Origin: Gautieria morchelliformis
Taxonomy: Eukaryota > Basidiomycota > Agaricomycetes > Gomphales > Gomphaceae
NCBI GenBank assembly: GCA_015179125.1
Contig: WHVA01000010.1
Location: 186,001-250,000, forward strand
Direction: 5' to 3'
DNA length: 64,000 nucleotides
How positions within the stretch are numbered: position 1 is the first letter of the stretch; each line of letters begins with the position of its first letter. Below the pieces are notes generated by a model. It searched no databases and had not been told where the DNA came from. It was given only the letters and a program-made list of their open reading frames with translations. Shown here one piece after another: positions 56,549 to 64,000 of this stretch. Position numbers and translations under genes: made by a program.

Positions 56549-56586
56549 CGGGGGTGGGTGGGTGGGTGGGTGGGTGGGTGGGGGCA
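56549..56586 (+). other. (GGTG)n tract, G-quadruplex potential
   Basis: Eight or so GGGT repeats followed by GGGGG satisfy the four-G-run rule many times over. It lies about 230 bp beyond the stop codon of the MADS-box gene, as C-runs in that gene's sense strand. Confidence 0.7.
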
Positions 56587-56816
56587 GCGCGCGTCACATA
56601 GGGAAAGAAGGCTAGCATACACGGAAACACGCGGAACGACGAACGGGACCGGGAACGGGAACGGGGCTGGGGGCGGGGCGTAAGGTAGTCGTGAGCAGGA
56701 GAGGAGGCGTGGTCGCAGGACCGCATAGAGCACAAAACGAGAACACGAGACGAGGAACACGAGCCGGGACCGCACAGCGGGGACCAGGGAGCGGCATCCA
56801 TCCATCCCCCCCGCGC

Positions 56817-58246
56817 CTACCTCCTCGCATACCCCGCCTGCCCCGTCGGACTCCAGTGCCCGCCGCCGCCCATGTACCCGCCCGCGCCGCCCTGCGCGGG
56901 CCCCGCGCCCTGCCCCGCGCCCTGCATGCCGTACGCGTGCGCGTGGTGCTGCGGCTGCGCGTACATGTCGATCGGCACGCCCACGCCGCCCATGCCCACG
57001 GGGCCCGGCGCGCCGTACGGGTAGTGCGCGGCGGCGTGGTGCTGCGCCTGCGCCTGCGCGTGCGGGTGCAGCGGCGGGAGCGCGCCGAGCGGGTGCGGCG
57101 AGGACGGCGACGTCGAGCCGGGCGCGTGCGCGCTGCTCGGGGCGCCCCCCTGCGCGCCGCCGCCGCCGCCACTCCCGGGGCCGGGCGCGCCCTGCGCGGA
57201 GAGGGACGGCTTGCGGTGCGCCTGCGTGGGCGACTTGAGGTCGTCGGGCGCGGACGCGTTGCTGGCGCGGCGCTGCTGCTGCTGCGCCTGCGCCTGTGCC
57301 TGTGCTTGCGCCTGAGCCTGGGCCTGGGCCTGGGCACGGGCGACGGCGGCGGCGGTGGCGTCGGTGTCGTCGCGGGGGTCGTCGTCCTGGTGGTCGGGGT
57401 CTGGGTCCTTGTCGGCGCCGCCGATGGCGAGGCCGCCGGGGACGTTGCGGCCGGGGCCGGTGGGCCCGCCGCCCATGCCGATGCCGCCGCCGCCGCTGCC
57501 CGGGGCGCTGCGGCCGAGGGGCGCGCCGACGGGGAGGGCGGAGGGGAGGGCGCCGTGGGGCGCGTTGAGGCAGGCCTGGATGAGGTTCTTGCCCTCGGGC
57601 TGGGTGACGAGGGGCTGGAGTTTTGCGGTGGTGAAGGTGTAGACGAGGCCGGTCTCGGAGACGACGAGGAGGAGGACCTGGGTGCCGGTGAGGGTGGAGA
57701 GCTCGTATGCCTAGACGCGACGGGGTGAGCGATCGGAAAGGGAGGGGTCGAAAGTGGAAGGAAAGATCGGGCCCGATTAGGGAATCGCGGCGGGGTGGCT
57801 TCGCGGGACGGAAAAGGCAGGGGGCGGGCCAGAAAAGGAAAGGACGCGAGACACACCTTTTTCATGATGCCCGCCTTGCGCTTGCTGAAGGTGATGTGGC
57901 GCCTGGACTTGTCCTGGATGAACTCGATCTTTATCTTGCGGCGACCCGCCTTTTTGTCGGGCTTGCTGCCGGCGTCGTCGGAGCCCTCTGAGACGTCGGA
58001 GCCGTTCTCGTGGTGGAAGGGGTCTGGGGCGCGGTGAGGACGGGGCGCAGGCGAGAGGGGCAACGTACCGGGGCCGCTGGCGGCGGGATCGCCGACATCA
58101 CTGGCGGCGCGGGCGCGTTTCCTGGTGGGTGCGGCGGCGGGGACGGTGGCGGGGTCGTCGACGGGGGACGCAGGCTGTGTCGGCTGGGCTGGCTGGGACG
58201 CAAAGGGGTACGGATTTGGGTTCGAGGGCTGTCTGCGGAAGGCCAT
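56817..58246 (-). CDS. MCM1: MADS-box transcription factor, SRF/Mcm1 type (412 aa)
   Basis: DNA-binding regulator that recognises CArG-like boxes and usually works with cofactors in cell-cycle and mating gene control. Exons 58246-58069, 58023-57857 and 57710-56817 join in phase (introns 45 and 146 nt). The MADS domain spans about residues 85-145: GRRKIKIEFIQDKSRRHITFSKRKAGIMKK, then after the second intron AYELSTLTGTQVLLLVVSETGLVYTFTT. KRKAGIMKKAYELS and VSETGLVY are diagnostic of the SRF-type (type I). The C-terminus is low complexity: an Ala-Gln run (about AQ x 9), Gly/Pro and His-rich parts, typical of activation regions. The coding sequence is very GC-rich, producing long antisense open frames. 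Confidence 0.95.
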
Positions 58247-58293
58247 GGGAGACGGAGAGGTGAGGGAAAAGAGCCACGAAAAAGGATAAAAGG

Positions 58294-58302
58294 ATATATA
58301 AG
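58294..58302 (-). promoter_or_regulatory. TATA box of the MADS-box gene
   Basis: CTTATATAT on the minus strand about 50 bp upstream of the ATG at 58246. Confidence 0.5.
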
Positions 58303-59950
58303 GGCGATGGGGGGCAAAGAGGGAATCGCCGGAAAGGGATCCTCGATTTCCTTTTGTTGGCCCAGACACACAGGCGCCCGTCCCCGGCTCCGATCCAAAA
58401 TCTGCGCGGCGCCCGGTCACGTGCGGTGCCGGGTCCCGGCTGCGCCTGCAGTGCAGCCTGCGCTGCCCGCGAGCGCAGCGGCGCGGGCATCGCGCAGCGA
58501 CGTGCAGCGTCGCGGTGCAGAGCTGCTATCTTGGTCCTTATCAGTCTATCTGTGGACACCGCCCTTCCCTTCTTGGCATCACACCCACCTTCACATCTCG
58601 TCATATCCATCTTGCATTCAGTCCGGATCCAGGCCTGGCAGCTGTCGCGCCATTCCGGTCTGGCGCCTGTCTTCATTGAACCTTCTCGTTCGACCGTCTC
58701 CATTGGGACGGCAGTCGTCGCGCCGCCTTGGGCTGCTCCGGGCCCCGAAGCAGTAATCTGGCGGCATAGGGGGACAGATGTGCCCTCTGGGGAGCGCTTG
58801 GCACGCATCACATGCTGCAGCGTCCCACTCCGGCAATGCAAGCCTCTCGAAACGACGTTGATTCCCGAAAGGGTGTTCTATCTCCCGAAACCCATTAATG
58901 ACCTTGGCGCCGGGCACCCTGGCTTCGTAATGTGGATGCCCATTTATAGCACGCAAACCTTGGCGGAGCGCGAACGCGGCGTGCCGACGGCGTGCCGCCG
59001 GCTGCCCTCGAGGCTGTTTGATCTCTTGATGGCGACCACATCATCCCAATTCCATCACGCACGCGCCCAGGCACGCACCCTGCCCCGGGCGCCGGCATGC
59101 GTACGTGTACGTACTCGTGTCACGAGACGCGCGTCGCGGAGGGCGTGCGCTCCGGATGCGGTCAGATGCTGATCCTCGCGCGCGAAGCGGACGGCGAAAC
59201 CCTATCGCGCTCATCGCCCGAGGAGGCCTCTCAATTCCCCACCGCCCAGGCACTGTGCGGCAGGTGCCCATGGCCCCACAGCGCGGCGCGCGGCGGGGGC
59301 GCGCACCCAGCTGCGCGCGACGCACGGCCCGCAGTGGCACAGGCCCCCGAGCTCGCCGCCTCAGATCCTTCTCCAATGCCCCACCCCTGTCCCCAGCTCC
59401 AGCCCTTCGCCGATCGCGATCTGCGCCACTGCGCGGATCCCCCGCCGACGTGGCACACGTCTATCCCCCCATGCGCGACGCCATGATCCGCGCCCGCACA
59501 TGCTCCATCCTCGCCACCCCGATTGATGGCCCAGGCGCGAGCGCCCCTGTTCTCCCACAGGTGCGCACGATGCCCTCCCTCGGGCACTCAGTCTAGTCCC
59601 CGGCGCGCGCCCGCTGTTCTATTTTATTCCCTGCATATCTATCGCCCGTCCGCATACCCCCACCCCCACATTAACTCGCCCACCATTCCCTGAGGCACAC
59701 TGCGTTCTTCTCCATTCCCTTCGTTCCTCGCTCGGAGCTACCGCACATGCGACCACGACCCACGACCCAGAGCTTCGCGCGGGCACCAGGGCACCGACAC
59801 AGCGGAACCTTTCTTTGCAGAGCGCCGCACCCCCCCGGCGCGCGCGATTTCACGTGCGTCCCGCGCAAGCACCGAAGAAGCCGAGGCCCCTCGTGGTCTG
59901 GTCTATGGTCTATGTTCTATGCTCTATGCTCATGCTTCTGTCGAGCAGAA
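58303..59950. other. GC-rich intergenic region, no gene recognised
   Basis: Many open frames on both strands due to GC content; none shows a domain or convincing splice structure. It probably contains the upstream control region of the MADS-box gene. Confidence 0.45.
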
Positions 59951-59954
59951 TCTG

Positions 59955-61240
59955 AGCACAGCTGTCAGCCAGTAGCCAGACGTCGCGACGTCGACGTCGA
60001 CGTCGCACAGCAATGTACTCGTATGTATGTACAGCATGTGCCATGGCGTGCGTGCCACATACGGAAGGCATCGAATGAATCAGTAAATCTCCTCGCAGCG
60101 TGCTTCTGATTTACAGGCATTGCCGCACAGCCCTTGGAATTCCCTTCCCTTCCATATTGTCCTGGCTGACGTGACGCGCCGAAGCACCACCGCCAAGCGC
60201 CAAGTGCAGGCGCCAAGAACCACAAGCGACCAAAGAAGTGATGCGGAGCAGCCCCTTCCGCACTCGCACTCCGTCCAGCCTGGGACAATCTAAGCGAGCG
60301 TGCTGCGTCAGCCCCTCCTGCGTGAGATTATGTAATAGACGCAGCGACAGATTGAATCGAGCGCGATGGCTACCGGCACGATCCCATCACCGTCGAAGCC
60401 GCGCGGTAACCAACGGCAGTCGAACATTCGAACATCGAAACAGTGAACAGTGCACAGACGCGCGGCGCGCACATGATATCAGCGGAGGCACACCCGGTGC
60501 AAAGACTGGTGCGAAATGCATTGCTTACCTGAGCTTCTTTCATCTCCGTAAATGCGTAGTCGCTTTCGCGCGCGAGGCCCCACTGGCGCGGCCGCGGCCG
60601 CGGCCGCGCACGACGTATTCGGAGCCTAGGACACGCCCGACGAGGATGATCATCTTGATCTTGCTTTCGCCGAAATCTTCAAGTTGCCCGGTCGCTGGGG
60701 AATAATATTTTAACGGCGTGAAGCGTGCTGAGGACGCAAGCAACGCACGCTGGCGCGAGGGCCGCCATGATGGCTGAGGCGGGGGGAGGCTGGGGCGGCG
60801 CTGACGGACCGCGACTGTACACCCCGGACACCTGCAGCAGCACGTCCTCGCCCGCGTCCCGCATCTGCCTCTGCCTCTGCGCCGGACAGCGACCCGTATC
60901 CGTTTAGCTTCGCTAAATATATCGCATCCGCACCCGCACCCTCATCTTTGGATGCAGCCACGCCCACGCCCACGCCGCCGCACAGCACAGCGCCACCGCC
61001 ACCGCCACCGATAACAACCGACCCCGCCACCCACACCCACACCCACGCCCACGCCCACACCCTCTCCCTCTCACTCCTGCAGTGGTGCCCCGAGACCGGG
61101 CCCGGCTCCTGCCCCCGCGCCCACTCCTCCTCCCGCGCACGTGCATGCCCACCCTTTCTCCCGCCCCCTCCCTCGCCACCCCGTTCCCCACCCCCGCTAT
61201 ATAAGGATAAGGATGCACATGCACATGCACACCATCCACC
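59955..61240 (-). pseudogene. Decayed tandem copy of the orphan gene at 62088-63347
   Basis: Blocks shared with 61737-63050 in the same order: CGCACAGCAATGTA, AAATCTCCTCGCAG, GCGCGGTAACC, the coding piece around AKMIIL (here SKIKMIIL near 60650), GCGTGCGTTGCTTGC at the splice donor region, and the acidic/Gly-rich 5' coding region. The frame of the conserved C-terminal domain is broken (a run of GGCCGC repeats near 60595 replaces part of it, and the SEYLL-GLARE region is out of frame), so it does not code for the full protein. Confidence 0.7.
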
Positions 61241-61307
61241 CCTGCAGCAACAGTATCACCATCACCGCACTGCACATGCTGACCCTCATGCCCCATACTG
61301 CAAATGT

Positions 61308-61368
61308 CTTGCATGGTGTTTTCTCCGCTTTGCGGTCGGTTCGCAAAGCGGAGAAGACACAATGCAAG
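61308..61368. other. 27-bp-arm fold-back (hairpin), 7-nt loop
   Basis: The left arm 61308-61334 (CTTGCATGGTGTTTTC..) and right arm 61342-61368 are reverse complements with two mismatches. The loop is GTCGGTT. It lies between the two copies of the orphan gene. A transcript would form a small-RNA-precursor-like hairpin; a small palindromic element is the alternative. The rest of 61370-62087 shows no gene. Confidence 0.8.
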
Positions 61369-62087
61369 ATGAGCCAAGTTTGGGAAGAGTGGAACCGGGG
61401 GAGGTAGCAGAAGATAGTAGTAGAGGAGTGGAAGAGCGGATGCCCATGAAGCTGGCAAGGTACAAGCTTGCAACTACAGTGGACTTTGGCAGAGACATGT
61501 GTTTCTGAACATGTGCTGCATCATCTACTTGATGATCATCAGAGACCTCTTTTCCAAATGACCAGGCCCACATCCACTCTTGTTTTTCAAGTCAGACCCT
61601 GCAGCTCATTTTGCAAACAAGGTACTTCACTCTGAAGTGGAAGGCAAGGGTAACTATTTCTGAGACTGGGGTGCATTGGGGCACTGTGGTCATGTGGACT
61701 ATGGACTATGGTTTGTCATCTTCAGCAGATAGATCTGAGCACAGGTGTGAGACTTCGCGACGTCGCACAGCAATGTAAGTATGTACAGGATCACGTGCCA
61801 CATCGAATGAAATAAAAAAAAACATATGTAAATCTCCTCGCAGGGTGCTTCTGATCTACAAGTATTCCGCACAGCCCCTCCATGTCCTGACGCACCCGCA
61901 CCGCCCGCCGAAGCACACACTGGCAAGCGCCAAGACATATGCTGTACTAATAGTAAGCGACCAAAGAACAGACGCGGAGCAAGCAGCCGCCTCCACACGC
62001 CGTCCAGCAATCTAAGCGAGGGTGCTGAATGCGCCCCTCCTGTGTTATTAATAGATGCAGCGACAATCGCGGGCCGAGGCATGCGGG

Positions 62088-63347
62088 CTACCGGGGCAGC
62101 ACGTAGTGCGCCGGCGGGTCGTACGGCACGATGCCATCAGTGTCGAGGCCGCGCGGTAACCTAGGCAGGGAACAGGAACAGACGCGCGCGCGCTCATCAG
62201 CGGAGGAGGAGGGGGGGACACCGAGGTGCGAGAAGAGGGTGCGAATAATACCTGAGGTTCATCTCGGTGAATGCGTAGTATATGGCTTCGCGCGCGAGGC
62301 CGCATCCGAGGAGGTATTCGGAGGGCACGCCCCACCCGAGGAGGTCGAGGATGATCATCTTGGCTTCGCTGAATTCTTGCGCGGTCACTGGAATAAAAAG
62401 AAAACCCATTTTAGCAGCGTGGAGCGGGGCGAGGGTGCAAGCAACGCACTGTGGAGCGAGGGCCGCACGTGCGCCGGGTCGACGGACGGGGCGGTGATGG
62501 TATCGGTGTCGGTGTCGGTGTCGGTGTTGGTGTCGGTGTTGGTGTCGGCGTCGGGCGGCGGGTGTACGGGAGCGAGAGCGGAGGCGGGGGGAGGCTTGGG
62601 CGGGGCTGATGGACCGTGCACCTCGGACGCCTGCAGCAGCACGTCCTCGACCGCGTCCCGCGTCTGCGACGGACGACTGTTCGTTTTCGTTAAATACAGC
62701 TCGCAATCTTGGGCATCGGAATCGGAATCGGACATGCCAGGGCCAGGCTGGGGCTGGGGCTGGGGCTGGGGCTGCCACGCACCCGTGGACGCAGCATCGC
62801 CGCCGCGCGACGCAGCGCCACCGCCGCCGATAACACCCGCACGCGCGCCCTCGCCCTCTTGCGGCGGCGCCTGTCCCCGCGCATGCGCACCACACAACAG
62901 CCCCGGGACAGGCTCCTGCCCCCGCTCCCACTCCTCCTCCTCCAGCGCACGTGCATGCCCGCCCCCGCCCCCGCTCCCGCCACCCCGTTCCTCGCCCCGC
63001 CCCTCCCGCTCCATATACGCGCGCCCACGCCCATCCGCGCCATCCATCCCCGCACCGTTACCGGCAGCATATACCTGCTGCCCGTCCCGCCCCTCCGCCT
63101 GTCCCTCCTCGACCGCACCCGCACCGGGCGAGCTAGGCCTGCTCGACCCTATCGACGTATCGTCCCCATCCCCATCCCCGTCACGCTCCGCATACCCATA
63201 CCCATACCCAGACGCATACCCATACCCATACCCAGCCCCATACCCATGCCCGTGCCCGTGCCCGTGCACATCCTCAGCAGCACCAGCACCAGCACCAGCG
63301 GCGGCGCGCGCGTTGTACGATCCCGAGTGCCCTCGTGAACTTTGCAT
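62088..63347 (-). CDS. Orphan low-complexity protein with conserved C-terminal domain (368 aa)
   Basis: Exons 63347-62450, 62387-62252 and 62160-62088, total 1107 nt in phase (introns of 62 nt GTGCGT...TTCCAG and 91 nt GTATTA...CCTAG). The first ~250 residues are low complexity: Gly/Tyr repeats (GYGYGYASGYGYG), GDGDGDD, and a Thr-Asp repeat encoded by a GGTGTC microsatellite at 62497-62550. The C-terminal ~70 residues look like a real domain: TAQEFSEAKMIILDLLGWGV, SEYLLGCGLAREAIYYAFTEMNLRLP, LDTDGIVPYDPPAHYVLPR. I do not recognise it. The intact splicing and the partly conserved second copy at 59955-61240 support a gene. The N-terminus could begin in an upstream exon. Confidence 0.65.
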
Positions 63348-63589
63348 TTGCCTTTTGGTGATGAGCGTGTGAACAAACCCCGGTTTCCCACGCCTCGGCA
63401 GGACTTACCTACCCAGCGCCTCGGACCTCCTGTGTATGTATGCGTGCTGCCAATGCCATCCGTCGCTGTCGGGAAAAATATATACACTGATATACCAGTA
63501 CTCCCTCAAAAATCGGTCCAGGTGGTTCATGAATGTTCAAGTGACTTACCGAACAGGTGAAAATTTAAAAAAATTATTATTATTTTGTG

Positions 63590-64000
63590 ACTACGGCCAT
63601 GGTTCTGAGCTTCTACTAGAGCCTGGTATTTTGTTGTATGGACAAGGCTACTAATGCAGCATGTGCTAACGTCTGCAGAGCATGGCTCAATCCCTCTCTC
63701 AATGAGCTGTGGAGATGTATCGATGGCCCCCTCGTCTTATTGAAACTATTGGCTCCAATGCACAAGACAGATGACTCGTGTGGTACCTCTCGTGTGCGTG
63801 GCTTCAGATGGACTGCATGCACCACTAGTCACACGCTGACAACACGTGCCCCAGTGGTTATTTTCGCGCTTTGTCCTGCCATCTGACTGGCTGCGGGTTG
63901 AATTCTATGCATGGAGAATTCGGAGACTAAACTACTTATTGTGACCCTGACGGGCCACCCATTATCGACGCGTCTGTCTTTGTGGAAGTCGCCAGGACGC
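63590..64000 (+). pseudogene. Inverted partial copy of the F-box gene at 40 kb
   Basis: From CTACGGCCATGG at 63591 to the window end this matches the first ~400 bp of the F-box gene 38399-40154, inverted. The F-box residues MDKATNAACANVCRAWLNPSLNELWRC are preserved, but about 35 bp after the start are missing, a TAG follows at about 63617, and a 4-bp insertion at about 63935 (AACTACTTATTG) shifts the frame after the intron. The homology continues past the window edge. It is a duplicated, inactivated copy. Confidence 0.9.

Noticed and set aside
56691-57728. 345-codon open frame on the plus strand
   Set aside because: Antisense of the GC-rich MADS exon 3; Ala/Arg/Val/Gly-only composition.
56612-58420. 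602-codon open frame on the minus strand across the MADS-box gene
   Set aside because: It enters the MADS N-terminus in frame but reads through both introns and ends in Arg/Ser/Pro noise. The spliced frame ending at 56817 holds the true MADS domain.
62131-63372. 413-codon open frame on the plus strand
   Set aside because: It is antisense to the spliced orphan gene at 62088-63347 and is made of GC-driven low complexity (Ser-Pro, Tyr-Pro repeats) without a domain.

Overview
The window reads as nuclear DNA of a filamentous basidiomycete, most likely an Agaricomycete. Coding genes are cut by many 45-65 nt GT-AG introns with CTAAC/CTGAC-like branch sites. A DUF6533 membrane protein, an F-box/LRR-type protein and a FunK-like kinase family fit that group, and the ground between genes is full of Ty3/gypsy and Ty1/copia debris. 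I saw no rRNA, tRNA or CRISPR. The species cannot be named from the sequence.

Layout. 1-9.5 kb: one degraded Ty3/gypsy element (minus strand) inserted into the gag gene of a second one, then unrecognised TE-like remnants and a GC-rich phosphoesterase pseudogene. 9.9-14.6 kb: a kinase-like gene, a divergently transcribed PD-(D/E)XK nuclease-like gene, and a decayed second copy of the kinase. 15.3-16.1 kb: a small two-exon orphan gene. 16.9-24.7 kb: a multi-exon transposon protein with an in-frame stop, a ~275-bp satellite, a small zinc-finger-like gene and an 87-bp satellite. 26.7-42.8 kb: a compact housekeeping block that I could splice by eye: ADP/ATP carrier, MPDU1-like PQ-loop protein, eIF3e, a short-chain dehydrogenase, D-lactate dehydrogenase, a PLP aminotransferase, an F-box protein and a DUF6533 protein. 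43-54.4 kb: accessory DNA with a duplicated ~1.1-kb repeat, LTR fragments, an integrase relic, and a copia relic split by two independent LTR insertions with perfect target-site duplications. 54.4-58.3 kb: simple repeats and an Mcm1/SRF-type MADS-box gene. 60-63.4 kb: a tandemly duplicated orphan gene, one copy intact and one decayed. 63.6-64 kb: an inverted, broken copy of the F-box gene at 40 kb, so the 23-kb accessory block is bracketed by inverted F-box copies.

The housekeeping genes act in energy metabolism (carrier, D-lactate oxidation), N-glycan precursor supply (MPDU1), translation (eIF3e) and transcription (MADS). They are neighbours rather than a pathway; several share short divergent promoters (MPDU1/eIF3e 150 bp, D-LDH/aminotransferase 203 bp, kinase/nuclease 159 bp). 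The best candidate for new biology is the divergent kinase-nuclease pair with its RIP-like decayed duplicate. Exon coordinates were spliced by eye and need transcript support.
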